Shown here piece after piece: positions 39,043 to 47,514 of a stretch of DNA of 64,000 nucleotides (position 1 is the stretch's first letter; every line of letters starts with the position of its first letter). The stretch lies in the NCBI GenBank assembly GCA_000341795.1, contig AODO01000028.1, forward strand, positions 1 to 64,000, given 5' to 3'. The notes under the pieces are model-generated. The model had not been told where the DNA came from. It saw only the letters and a program-made list of their open reading frames with translations, and ran no database searches. This DNA is from Rhodococcus triatomae BKS 15-14. GTDB taxonomy: Bacteria > Actinomycetota > Actinomycetes > Mycobacteriales > Mycobacteriaceae. The position numbers and the translations under genes are program-made.

Positions 39043-40356
39043 GTGACTGCCACCCCGCACGATGCGCCCAGGTCTGCACAACTCTTCGACCGGGCCTCCT
39101 CGGTCATCCCCGGCGGCGTGAACTCGCCGGTTCGCGCGTTCGGATCCGTCGGCGGCACGCCACGGTTCATCGCCTCGGCGACGGGAAGCACCCTCACCGA
39201 CGTCGACGGCAACGACTACGTCGACCTGGTGTGCTCGTGGGGCCCGATGATCCTGGGCCACGCCCACCCCGCCGTCGTCGACGCCGTACGCGGCGCCGCC
39301 CTCGGCGGACTGTCCTTCGGTGCTCCCACCGAGGGAGAGATCGAACTCGCCGAGCTGATCGTCGACCGGACGTCCGTCGAGCAGGTCCGGCTGGTCAACT
39401 CGGGTACCGAGGCGACGATGAGCGCCGTGCGACTTGCCCGCGGCTTCACCGGTCGCACCAAGATCGTCAAGTTCGCCGGCTGCTACCACGGGCACGTCGA
39501 CGCCCTGCTCGCCGAGGCCGGTTCCGGTCTCGCGACCTTCGCGCTGCCGACCTCGCCCGGTGTCACCGGCGCCCAGTCCTCCGACACCGTCGTGTTGCCG
39601 TACAACGACCTGGCCGCGGTCGAGCAGGCGTTCGCAGCGAACCCGGGTGAGATCGCGTGCGTCATCACCGAGGCCGCCGCGGGCAACATGGGCGCGGTCG
39701 CGCCGTTGCCCGGGTTCAACGAGGGCCTGCGTCGCCTGTGCACCGAGCACGGCGCGCTGTTGGTGATGGACGAGGTCATGACCGGCTTCCGCGTCAGCCG
39801 GTCCGGCTGGTACGGACTCGACGGCGTCGCCGGCGACCTCACCACCTTCGGGAAGGTGATGAGCGGCGGGCTCCCCGCCGCCGCGTTCGGCGGCCGCGCC
39901 GACGTCATGAGCCACCTGGCACCCGCCGGTCCCGTCTACCAGGCGGGCACCCTCTCCGGTAACCCCGTCGCCGTGGCTGCCGGTCTCGCCAGCCTCAAAG
40001 CCGCAGATCAGAGCGTGTACGACGCTCTCGAGCGGAACGCCGCGACGCTCGGCCGCCTGCTCGGTGACGCACTCCACGCAGCAGGGGTGCGGCACCAGGT
40101 GCAATTTGCAGGCACCATGGTGAGCGTGTTCTTCGCCGACCGACCCGTCACCAACTACGCGGAGGCGAAGGCGAGCGACACCTGGCGGTACCCCGCCTTC
40201 TTCCACACGCTGCTCTCGCGCGGCGTGTACGCACCGCCCAGCGCGTTCGAGGCGTGGTTCGTCTCGGCCGCGCTCGACGACGCCGCGTTCGACCGCATCG
40301 CCGAAGCCGCCCCTGCCGCGGCTGCGGCCGCAGCCGCGGCGACGCCGAGCAGCTGA
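39043..40356 (+). CDS. hemL: Glutamate-1-semialdehyde 2,1-aminomutase
   Basis: PLP enzyme forming 5-aminolaevulinate from the HemA product. 437 residues, with [59 protein letters not shown] and the PLP Lys in [12 protein letters not shown]. An Ala-rich tail ends the protein. GTG 39043 has GGAGG 2 nt before it, a tight spacing. It heads the operon with the phosphatase and ccs genes, as Rv0524-Rv0529, coupling haem supply to cytochrome c assembly. Confidence 0.97.
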   Translation: MTATPHDAPRSAQLFDRASSVIPGGVNSPVRAFGSVGGTPRFIASATGSTLTDVDGNDYVDLVCSWGPMILGHAHPAVVDAVRGAALGGLSFGAPTEGEIELAELIVDRTSVEQVRLVNSGTEATMSAVRLARGFTGRTKIVKFAGCYHGHVDALLAEAGSGLATFALPTSPGVTGAQSSDTVVLPYNDLAAVEQAFAANPGEIACVITEAAAGNMGAVAPLPGFNEGLRRLCTEHGALLVMDEVMTGFRVSRSGWYGLDGVAGDLTTFGKVMSGGLPAAAFGGRADVMSHLAPAGPVYQAGTLSGNPVAVAAGLASLKAADQSVYDALERNAATLGRLLGDALHAAGVRHQVQFAGTMVSVFFADRPVTNYAEAKASDTWRYPAFFHTLLSRGVYAPPSAFEAWFVSAALDDAAFDRIAEAAPAAAAAAAAATPSS

Positions 40357-40396
40357 CCGAACCGCCACCCCGCACCCCGCAACCGGAGCAGACCAC

Positions 40397-41065
40397 GTGA
40401 CAAGCCCCCAGCAGACGCCGTCCGCAGAACCCGCCGAATCCCGCACGATCGTCCACGTCCTGCGGCACGGCGAGGTCCACAACCCGAAGGGCATCCTCTA
40501 CGGGCGGCTTCCCGGCTACCGGCTCTCCGTCACCGGTCAGGCACAGGCTCGCACGGTGGCGTCGGTGCTGTCGGGGCACGACATCACCCACGTCGTCGCG
40601 TCGCCGCTGCAGCGCGCGCAGGAGACCGCCACCCCGATCGCCGACGCGCACGGGCTGACACTGACCACCGACGACAACCTCATCGAGGCGGCCAACGACT
40701 TCGAGGGCCTCAAGGTCTCCGTCGGTGACGGCGCCTTGCGCCGGCCCCGGCACTGGTACAAGCTGCGCGACCCGTTCACGCCGTCGTGGGGGGAGCCGTA
40801 CCTGCAGATCGCGCACCGGATGCTGGCGGCCGTCAACACCGCGCGGGTCGCCGCCGTCGGCCACGAGGCCGTCTGCGTCAGCCATCAGCTGCCGGTCTGG
40901 ACGCTGCGCCGGTTCCTGCAGGGGGAGCGGCTCTGGCACGACCCGCGAAACCGGCAGTGCGCGCTCGCGTCGCTGACCTCCCTCGTCTACGAGGGCGACA
41001 CCCTCGTCGACATCGTGTACTCCGAGCCGGCCGGCTCCTCCGATCCCACGGTGACCGGCGCATGA
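40397..41065 (+). CDS. Histidine phosphatase superfamily protein (Rv0525-like)
   Basis: 222-residue phosphoglycerate-mutase-like phosphatase. Catalytic motif HVLRHGEVHN with the nucleophilic His and RHG; second His in VGHEAVCVSHQLPVW; phosphate-binding Arg in VVASPLQRAQETATP. Physiological substrate unknown. GTG 40397; its stop overlaps the resA-like ATG (ATGA), so it belongs to the hemL-ccs operon. Confidence 0.88.
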   Translation: MTSPQQTPSAEPAESRTIVHVLRHGEVHNPKGILYGRLPGYRLSVTGQAQARTVASVLSGHDITHVVASPLQRAQETATPIADAHGLTLTTDDNLIEAANDFEGLKVSVGDGALRRPRHWYKLRDPFTPSWGEPYLQIAHRMLAAVNTARVAAVGHEAVCVSHQLPVWTLRRFLQGERLWHDPRNRQCALASLTSLVYEGDTLVDIVYSEPAGSSDPTVTGA

Positions 41066-41709
41066 ACAGGCGCTTCGCGCCCGTGCGCGTTTTTGGTAGC
41101 CAGGGCTACCAAAAACGCGCACAGGCGGTGGGCGCCCTGCTGCTGTGCCTGGTCCTGGGGACCGCGGTGAGCGCATGCGCGACCGGCGACGACGCCGTCG
41201 CGTCCGGGGGCACGTTCGACTTCGTCTCGCCCGGCGGTCAGACCGAGATCTTCTACGACCCGCCCGCGGACCGCGGCACCATCGGCAACCTCACCGGCGA
41301 GAACCTCATGGAGGAGGGGCAGACGCTGTCCCTGTCCGACTTCGAGGGCCAGGTCGTCGTCGTGAACCTGTGGGGTCAGTGGTGCGGACCGTGCCGCGGC
41401 GAGGTCGACGACCTGGAGAAGGTCTACGAGAACACCCGCGACCAGGGGGTCGCCTTCCTCGGTGTCAACGTCCGGGACCCGCAGCGCGACAAGGCCCAGG
41501 ACTTCGTCACCAACAACAACGTGGCGTTCCCGTCCATCTGGGATCCCTCGATGCGCAGTCTCACCGCGCTGGGCGGCAGTTACCCGACCAGTGTGATCCC
41601 GTCCACCCTCGTCCTCGACCGGCAGCACCGCGTCGCGGCGGTGTACCTGACGGCGTTGCTCGCCGAGGACCTGCAGCCCGTGGTGGAGAGGATCGCGGCC
41701 GAGCAGTGA
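41062..41709 (+). CDS. TlpA/ResA-type thiol-disulfide oxidoreductase lipoprotein
   Basis: 215 residues. Signal peptide with lipobox AVSAC, then a thioredoxin fold with active site WGQWCGPCRGE, VAFLGVNVRDPQRDKAQDF and cis-Pro region SYPTSVIPSTLVLD. It reduces apocytochrome c cysteines outside the membrane, fed by CcdA. The first 20 or so residues (about FAPVRVFGSQGYQKRAQAV) are encoded by a copy of the palindromic repeat, so the n-region of the signal is repeat-derived; an initiation site after it is not obvious. Confidence 0.9.
   Translation: MNRRFAPVRVFGSQGYQKRAQAVGALLLCLVLGTAVSACATGDDAVASGGTFDFVSPGGQTEIFYDPPADRGTIGNLTGENLMEEGQTLSLSDFEGQVVVVNLWGQWCGPCRGEVDDLEKVYENTRDQGVAFLGVNVRDPQRDKAQDFVTNNNVAFPSIWDPSMRSLTALGGSYPTSVIPSTLVLDRQHRVAAVYLTALLAEDLQPVVERIAAEQ
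41078..41127. repeat. Palindromic repeat, copy 2, inside signal-peptide coding region
   Basis: Arms 41078-41100 and 41105-41127 (23 bp, one mismatch) with a CAGG loop; the core TTGGTAGC/GCTACCAA is shared with copy 1. It lies within codons 6-22 of the thioredoxin-like lipoprotein gene and would place a strong hairpin just after the start codon. Confidence 0.9.
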
Positions 41710-42548
41710 ACACCGCAATCCTCGCGCAGGGCGTCAGCGTGAGCGCCCAGGGCGTCGGCGCCAGCTTCCAGGACACCGCCGCATCGGGGCCGCTCGTGCT
41801 GGCGTTCCTCGTCTGCATCCTCGCCGGCCTCGTCTCGTTCGCGTCGCCGTGCGTGGTGCCGCTCGTCCCCGGTTACCTGTCCTACCTGGCCGGGGTCGTG
41901 GGAGCGGACGCTCCGCCCGCGACCGCCGCGCAGGCCTCCGTGCGGACCGACACCCGGACCGCGCGGTTGCGCGTGGCCGGCGCGGCCGCGCTGTTCGTCG
42001 CGGGTTTCACGGTGGTGTTCGTGCTGGCGACGATGACCGTCTTCGGCGCGATGTCGGCACTGTCGGTGAACCGTGAGCTGTTCCAGCGGATCGGCGGTGT
42101 CGTCACCATCGCGATGGGCCTGGTGTTCATCGGACTCGTGCCGGCGCTCCAGCGGGACGTGCGGTTCGAACCGCGCCGGATCTCCGGGCTCGTCGGTGCT
42201 CCGCTGCTCGGCGGTGTCTTCGCACTCGGCTGGACGCCGTGTCTCGGTCCCACCCTGACCGGTGTCCTCACCGTCGCGGCGGGCACCGAGGGTGCCACCG
42301 CCGCGCGTGGGCTGGTGCTGATGATCGCGTACTGCGTGGGCCTCGGTCTGCCGTTCGTGATCCTGGCGTTCGGGTCGGCGAGCGCGTTGCGCGGCGTCGG
42401 CTGGTTGCGGCGCAACGCCCGCACCATCCAGGTCTTCGGCGGCGTGATGCTCGTCGCCGTCGGTGTCGCGCTCGTGACGGGAGCCTGGGACGTGTTCGTG
42501 GGTTGGGTGAGGGACGCATTCGTGTCCGAAGTGACGTTGCCGATCTGA
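41706..42548 (+). CDS. ccdA: Cytochrome c biogenesis transmembrane protein CcdA
   Basis: 280 residues, six transmembrane helices. The two redox-active Cys lie in FASPCVVPLVPGYLSYLAG and LGWTPCLGPTLTGVL, the CcdA/DsbD hallmark. It carries electrons from cytosolic thioredoxin across the membrane to the ResA-like lipoprotein. GTG 41706 overlaps the upstream stop, and its stop overlaps the resB ATG by 1 nt. Equivalent to Rv0527. Confidence 0.94.
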   Translation: MNTAILAQGVSVSAQGVGASFQDTAASGPLVLAFLVCILAGLVSFASPCVVPLVPGYLSYLAGVVGADAPPATAAQASVRTDTRTARLRVAGAAALFVAGFTVVFVLATMTVFGAMSALSVNRELFQRIGGVVTIAMGLVFIGLVPALQRDVRFEPRRISGLVGAPLLGGVFALGWTPCLGPTLTGVLTVAAGTEGATAARGLVLMIAYCVGLGLPFVILAFGSASALRGVGWLRRNARTIQVFGGVMLVAVGVALVTGAWDVFVGWVRDAFVSEVTLPI

Positions 42549-44278
42549 TGGCACGGGAAGGTGACGTCGCCGTGACGGCAGACGAGATGGAACACAGCAC
42601 ACAGCAGGCCGGGACTCCGCCGCAGCGGCAGTCGGCCGCCGGACGCACGGTCGCGTTCCTGCGCAACACCTGGCGTGGGCTCACGTCGATGCGGACCGCG
42701 CTCGTCCTGCTGTTCCTGCTCGCGATCGCGGCGATTCCCGGCGCGCTGCTGCCGCAGCGCAGCCTCAACGCGGGCAAGGTCGACGAGTACATCGCCAACC
42801 GTCCGATACTCGGCCCCTGGATGGACCGCCTCGAACTGTTCGACGTCTTCGGCAGCTTCTGGTTCACCGCGATCTACGTGCTGCTGTTCGTCTCGTTGAT
42901 CGGCTGCATCCTCCCGCGGTGCTGGGAGCACTTCCATGCGCTGCGGGCGCAGCCGGTCGCCGCGCCGCGTCGGCTGTCGCGGCTGCCGCACCACCGCGAG
43001 ACGGTCGTCGACGGCACCCCCGACGAGGTCGTGACGGGTGCACTCGCCCGGCTACGGGGCTGGAAGACGGTGACCCGCTCGGGCGACGAGCTGCGCTCCG
43101 GACGTCCCGGTGAGGTCACCGTGTCCGCCGAGAAGGGCTACCTGCGCGAGGCCGGCAACCTGGTGTTCCACCTGTCTCTCGTCGGACTGCTCGCGGCCAT
43201 CGCCGTCGGCAAGTTGTTCGGGTACGAGGGCCAGGTCATCGTCGTCGCCAACGGCGGTCCCGGCATCTGCACCACCTCGCCCGCCGCGTTCGACTCGTTC
43301 CGCGCAGGCAACGTCGAGGACGGCACCGGGATGACCCCGCTCTGCGTGAAGGTCAACGACTTCACCGCCGACTACCTGGACAACGGTCAGGCCGAGATGT
43401 TCACCTCGAACATCGAGTACCAGGCGGGCGACGACCTCCAGACCAACACCTGGCGCGAAACCCAGCTCCGGGTCAACCACCCGCTGCGTATCGCGGGTGA
43501 CCGCGTGTACCTGCAGGGACACGGTTACGCGCCGACCTTCACCGTCACCTTCCCGAACGGGGAGACCCGCACGGAAACGCTGCAGTGGCGTCCCGACGAC
43601 GCGACCACGTTCCTGTCGAGCGGTGCGATGCGCTTCGACCCACCCGGTGGCATGTACCCGGACGAGACGGAGCGCCGCAAGAACCAGATCGGCATCGAAG
43701 GACTCTTCGCCCCGACCGCGCTGTTCCACGGCGAGTTGCTGACGTCGAGCTTCCCGGCGCTGAACGACCCCGCCGTCGCCATCGACGTCTACAAGGGCGA
43801 CACCGGTCTCGACACCGGTAACCCGCAGTCGATCTTCTCGCTCAGCAAGGAACTGGTGAACCAGGGCCGGATGGTGAAGGAGGCCCGGGTGAACCTGTAC
43901 CCGGGCGAGTCCACGACCCTGTCCGACGGCACGGTGGTCCGCTTCGACGGCGCCACCGACTTCGTGAACCTGCAGGTGTCGCACGATCCGGCGCAGAATT
44001 GGGTGCTGGTGTTCGCCATCGCGATGATGGCGGGTCTGCTGGTGTCGCTGCTGGTCAAGCGGCGGCGCATCTGGGTGCGGGTGTACCCGGCCCCCGCGCG
44101 CGAGGATGCCGACACCGTGTCGGATACATTGGTGGGGCAACCACGACGTACCGTAGTAGAGCTCGGCGGGCTCGCCCGTACGGACCACGCGGGCTGGGGC
44201 GACGAGTTCGACCGGCTCACAGACCGACTGCTCGAGGATCTCGGGCGATCGACCGACGCACCGCACAACCGGGCCTGA
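42548..44278 (+). CDS. resB: Cytochrome c biogenesis protein ResB/Ccs1
   Basis: 576 residues. Four transmembrane segments (LVLLFLLAIAAIPGALL, FWFTAIYVLLFVSLIGCIL, LVFHLSLVGLLAAIAVG, WVLVFAIAMMAGLLVSLLV) and a large outer domain of about 330 residues between the third and fourth. TSMRTALVLLFLLAIAAIPGA and DVFGSFWF are family signatures. With CcsB it forms the system II haem lyase. ATG 42548 overlaps the ccdA stop; GTG 42572 is an alternative. Confidence 0.93.
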   Translation: MAREGDVAVTADEMEHSTQQAGTPPQRQSAAGRTVAFLRNTWRGLTSMRTALVLLFLLAIAAIPGALLPQRSLNAGKVDEYIANRPILGPWMDRLELFDVFGSFWFTAIYVLLFVSLIGCILPRCWEHFHALRAQPVAAPRRLSRLPHHRETVVDGTPDEVVTGALARLRGWKTVTRSGDELRSGRPGEVTVSAEKGYLREAGNLVFHLSLVGLLAAIAVGKLFGYEGQVIVVANGGPGICTTSPAAFDSFRAGNVEDGTGMTPLCVKVNDFTADYLDNGQAEMFTSNIEYQAGDDLQTNTWRETQLRVNHPLRIAGDRVYLQGHGYAPTFTVTFPNGETRTETLQWRPDDATTFLSSGAMRFDPPGGMYPDETERRKNQIGIEGLFAPTALFHGELLTSSFPALNDPAVAIDVYKGDTGLDTGNPQSIFSLSKELVNQGRMVKEARVNLYPGESTTLSDGTVVRFDGATDFVNLQVSHDPAQNWVLVFAIAMMAGLLVSLLVKRRRIWVRVYPAPAREDADTVSDTLVGQPRRTVVELGGLARTDHAGWGDEFDRLTDRLLEDLGRSTDAPHNRA

Positions 44279-44297
44279 CCCGCAGGAGAGAGAAAGC

Positions 44298-45278
44298 ATG
44301 CCGATCAACGAGACCCTGGCGCGCTACAGCGACCTGGCGTTCGAATCCGCGTTCGCGATCTTCGTGCTGGCGTTCGTGCTGCTCATCGCGCAGTACGCCA
44401 CGACAAGGGCACGCGCGGTCCAGGAGCGGGAACTGGTCGCCGCGGGGGCGGGCGGCTCCTCCGCGCCTGCCGCCGAACAGGTGCCCGGCCGCGTCACCGA
44501 ACCGCAGGCCAAGCCCCTGTCCGAGCGGCTCGGCAACATGGCGATGGCGGTGCTCGTCGTCGGCATCGTGTTGCAGTGGTCGGCCATCGTCCTGCGTGGC
44601 TTCGCCACCGAACGCTTCCCGCTCGGCAACATGTACGAATTCGTCAGCATGGCGGTCGCGGCGGCCACCACCGTCGGCGTCGTGGCCCTGCGCAAGCAGA
44701 CGTACCGGTCGCTGTGGGCGTTCCTGCTGATCCCGGTGCTGATCCTGATGTTCCTGGCGGGCACCGTGCTCTACGCCGACGCGGCCCCGGTCGTCCCCGC
44801 GCTGCGCTCCTACTGGCTGCCCATCCACGTCACCATCATCAGTGTCGGCAGCGGCATCTTCCTCGTCTCCGGCGTCGCCAGCCTGATGTTCCTGCTGCGC
44901 ATCCGCCAGCCCAGGGGGGAGGAGTCGACCGGTCTGCTCGGTCGGCTCGCGGCGCGCCTGCCCGACGCCCAGACCCTCGACCGGCTCGCCTACAAGACGA
45001 CCATCATCGCGTTCCCGCTGTTCGGTGCGGGCGTCATCCTCGGTGCGATCTGGGCGGAGGCCGCGTGGGGGCGCTTCTGGGGCTGGGACCCGAAGGAGAC
45101 CGTTTCCTTCATCACCTGGGTCGTCTACGCGGCGTACCTGCACGCCCGCGCGACCTCCGGGTGGCGTGACACGCGCGCCGCGTGGATCAACGTCGCCGGG
45201 TTCGTCGCGATGTTGTTCAACCTCTTCATCATCAACATGGTCGTGTCCGGACTGCACTCCTACGCCGGCCTCAACTGA
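44298..45278 (+). CDS. ccsB: Cytochrome c biogenesis protein CcsB (CcsA family)
   Basis: 326-residue haem-handling membrane protein with about eight helices. The haem-binding WWD motif is present as WGRFWGWDPKETVSFITW, and external His residues are at LPIHVTIIS and VSGLHSY. With ResB it moves haem outwards and ligates it to CXXCH cytochromes. ATG 44298 has GGAGAGAG upstream, 19 nt after resB. Last clear gene of the hemL-ccs operon. Equivalent to Rv0529. Confidence 0.95.
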   Translation: MPINETLARYSDLAFESAFAIFVLAFVLLIAQYATTRARAVQERELVAAGAGGSSAPAAEQVPGRVTEPQAKPLSERLGNMAMAVLVVGIVLQWSAIVLRGFATERFPLGNMYEFVSMAVAAATTVGVVALRKQTYRSLWAFLLIPVLILMFLAGTVLYADAAPVVPALRSYWLPIHVTIISVGSGIFLVSGVASLMFLLRIRQPRGEESTGLLGRLAARLPDAQTLDRLAYKTTIIAFPLFGAGVILGAIWAEAAWGRFWGWDPKETVSFITWVVYAAYLHARATSGWRDTRAAWINVAGFVAMLFNLFIINMVVSGLHSYAGLN

Positions 45279-45383
45279 CGTTTCCGCACGTGGGACGACG
45301 ACGTTCCCGCAGGTGCCCGGTGCGGATAACGCTACGTGCACGGAACCGTGGCGGAGTTGTTACCGCGTATCTCAGGTGAGCAC

Positions 45384-47075
45384 ATGTACTCGGCACACTC
45401 GGTAACGCATGATCGAGCCATGCGGAGGGCGAGGGGGCGTGTGCGCCGGCTACGGCTGTGGAACGCGATCGCGTTCTGCGCCGTGCTGGTGCTGGCGGTC
45501 GGCGTCGTGTCGGGGGTGTTCGCGAAGACGAACGACGATGCGCCGACCGTCCTCACGAACTACGTGGACGCTCTCAACGCCGGCGACATCGACGCCGCGT
45601 CCGCGCTGACGTCGTACCCCAACGCCGCGAGGGACACGATGGCGCAGGCCTTCGACGCGCTGCAGCCGGAGTCCGTGCACTTCGACGTCAACCAGATCAT
45701 CGACCTCGACCTCGAGTCCGGCATGTTCAACGCCGTCGCCACCTGGGACCTCGGCAACGACCGGACGTGGACCTACAACGTCGACGGCTGGGTCCGCCAC
45801 CTGTCCGTCGGCTGGCGGGTGTCGTGGAACCCCGACACGTTCATGCCGGGGGTCGGCAACGGGCGCACCGTCCGCCTCGATCGCACCGACGCCGCCCCGC
45901 CGACCGTCTTCGACATCGCGGGCCGACCGATGATGACCGAGCAGACCATCAACGCGGTCCGGCTCGACCCCACCCGCACCGGCGATCCGATCGCCAGCTC
46001 GATCGCGCTGGCGAAGGCGATCGAACCGGTCGCGCCGCTGATCACCGCCGAGGAACTGCAGCAGGAGATCGCCTCGTCGAACGGTGAGCCGATCACCGCC
46101 GTCAACCTGCGCGACGGCGACTTCGCCGTCCTCGAAGACGATCTGCGCGCCGTCCCCGGCGTGGTCATCGAGAGCACTCCGCGACTGATCACCATCGACC
46201 GGCGGGTGTACGGGCCGGTCGTCGACGCGATGCGTGGGGTGTGGCAGGCCAACCGCGACCAGACCCAGGGGTGGGCGATCAACTCGGTCGATCCCGGCGG
46301 TCAGGTCACGCGGCTGACCGGTCACCAGGGCCCGCCCGGACCCGACATCCGGTCCACCATCGAGCCGCGGATGCAGATGGCCGCGGCCGATGCCGCGGTC
46401 AGCGTCGGTACCCCGGCCGCCGTGGTCGTGATGCAGCCCTCCACCGGAGCGATCCTCGCGGTCGCGCAGAACAATCAGGCCAGCGAGGTCGGGTCGATCG
46501 CCTTCACCGGAACCTACCCGGCGGGATCGGCCTTCGATCTGGTGCGCACCGCGGCGCAGGCGCAGGGCGTCGACGTCGAACAGGCGGCGAAGCAGTTGGG
46601 CATCGGCCTCCGCTACACGATCCCGGACCTGGATCAGCAGACGGTCGCCTTCGCCGGAGACGGGCCGAACCTGATGCGCGGAACCGCGGACCGTGGCGCC
46701 GACGAAGACGTCCAGGTCAGCCCGTTCGGGATGGCGCTCGTCGCGGCGTCCGTGGCGCGCGGCGCCCCGACGGTGCCGATCATCGCCGCCGGGCAGCCCG
46801 CCACCACGAGCGAGGAGATCACGCAGCTGCCGGCCCAGGTCACCGACCAACTGCGCGGCATCATGCGGTCCACGGTGCACGGCGGACCGGCCCAACTGCT
46901 CGCCGGCTGGGGCGATCTCGTCGGCGCGACCGGCGCGCACGGTGACGACCGCTGGTTCTACGGGTCGAAGGGCGATCTGGCGTTCGCGGTGTTCGTCGAG
47001 GACGCCGACGGCGGTGACCTCGCGGTCAAGGTGACGGACCGGTTGTTCAAGGCGCTGGCCAAGCCGTCCGACTGA
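45384..47075 (+). CDS. PBP-like protein with MecA-N-type domain; catalytic lysine lost
   Basis: 563 residues. Topology: short cytoplasmic tail, one transmembrane helix (LWNAIAFCAVLVLAVGVVSGVF), an NTF2-like MecA-N domain (VLTNYVDALNAGDIDAASALTS), a PBP-dimer-like segment, and a transpeptidase-like domain from about residue 320. The catalytic SxxK reads SAFD (Ser codon 46527-46529, Asp codon 46536-46538), and the KTG motif reads ATG (46926-46934), so it should not acylate. PBP landmarks such as VMQPSTGAILAVA and VSPFGMALVAASVARG remain. It may be a scaffold or regulator of wall synthesis. ATG 45384 has AGGTGA upstream; ATG 45420 is possible. Confidence 0.85.
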   Translation: MYSAHSVTHDRAMRRARGRVRRLRLWNAIAFCAVLVLAVGVVSGVFAKTNDDAPTVLTNYVDALNAGDIDAASALTSYPNAARDTMAQAFDALQPESVHFDVNQIIDLDLESGMFNAVATWDLGNDRTWTYNVDGWVRHLSVGWRVSWNPDTFMPGVGNGRTVRLDRTDAAPPTVFDIAGRPMMTEQTINAVRLDPTRTGDPIASSIALAKAIEPVAPLITAEELQQEIASSNGEPITAVNLRDGDFAVLEDDLRAVPGVVIESTPRLITIDRRVYGPVVDAMRGVWQANRDQTQGWAINSVDPGGQVTRLTGHQGPPGPDIRSTIEPRMQMAAADAAVSVGTPAAVVVMQPSTGAILAVAQNNQASEVGSIAFTGTYPAGSAFDLVRTAAQAQGVDVEQAAKQLGIGLRYTIPDLDQQTVAFAGDGPNLMRGTADRGADEDVQVSPFGMALVAASVARGAPTVPIIAAGQPATTSEEITQLPAQVTDQLRGIMRSTVHGGPAQLLAGWGDLVGATGAHGDDRWFYGSKGDLAFAVFVEDADGGDLAVKVTDRLFKALAKPSD

Positions 47076-47092
47076 GCGCCGACCGACGGAAA

Positions 47093-47115
47093 TGGCCGGG
47101 TCGTCGACCCGGCCA
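47093..47115 (+). terminator. Terminator hairpin after PBP-like gene
   Basis: TGGCCGGGTC/GACCCGGCCA, 10-bp perfect stem with a GTC loop, 17 nt after the stop. Three direct repeats of the form GGTCACTCC(G)TCGGG follow at about 47118-47162, of unknown meaning. Confidence 0.75.
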
Positions 47116-47148
47116 CCGAGTCACTCCGTCGGGGTCACTCCTCGGGGG

Positions 47149-47349
47149 TCACTCCGTCGGGTCGGTCGGGCTCCCGTCGGGTGTCTCCCCGGACTTGCGG
47201 TGATTCTGCCGGTCGACCTGCCACAGGAACTCGGGGTCGTCGTCCGGCCCCACCACTCTCCGGGCGGGGGCCCGCAGGTCAGGTCCGAATCCCTTCCACA
47301 GCAGCACGGCGAGCGTCACCAGACCGATGAGCGCCAACAGATAGATCAC
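47149..47349 (-). CDS. Small single-helix membrane protein
   Basis: 66 residues: one N-terminal transmembrane helix (IYLLALIGLVTLAVLLWKGFG) and a polar tail with GPDDDPEFLWQVDRQNHRK. GTG 47349 is supported by AGGAGG 6 nt upstream. No family recognised. It is convergent with the PBP-like gene. Confidence 0.65.
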   Translation of the reverse strand: MIYLLALIGLVTLAVLLWKGFGPDLRAPARRVVGPDDDPEFLWQVDRQNHRKSGETPDGSPTDPTE

Positions 47350-47449
47350 GATACACCTCCTACCTTTCAGGTTAGACGCACATCGCCGGTGCGGACCCCG
47401 TCCGTCGTCACGAGGATGCAACCCGACGGCGGCGAGATGCGGTTGACAC

Positions 47450-47500
47450 GGCTGAAGGCCCCCTTCACGCGGATGGACCGCGTGAAGGGGGCCTTCAGCC
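47450..47500. terminator. Long perfect palindrome (bidirectional terminator)
   Basis: Perfect 23-bp inverted repeat (arms 47450-47472 and 47478-47500) with a 5-nt loop, located just after the thiolase-like gene (minus strand) and upstream of the small membrane gene. The core CTGAAGGCCCCCTTCACG forms a very stable RNA hairpin in either direction. Confidence 0.85.
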
Positions 47501-47514
47501 GGGAACGAGACGGG

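Noticed and set aside
41062-41709. ResA-like gene considered as disrupted by the palindromic repeat
   Set aside because: The frame is uninterrupted and a full signal peptide and lipobox follow, so it is likely functional.
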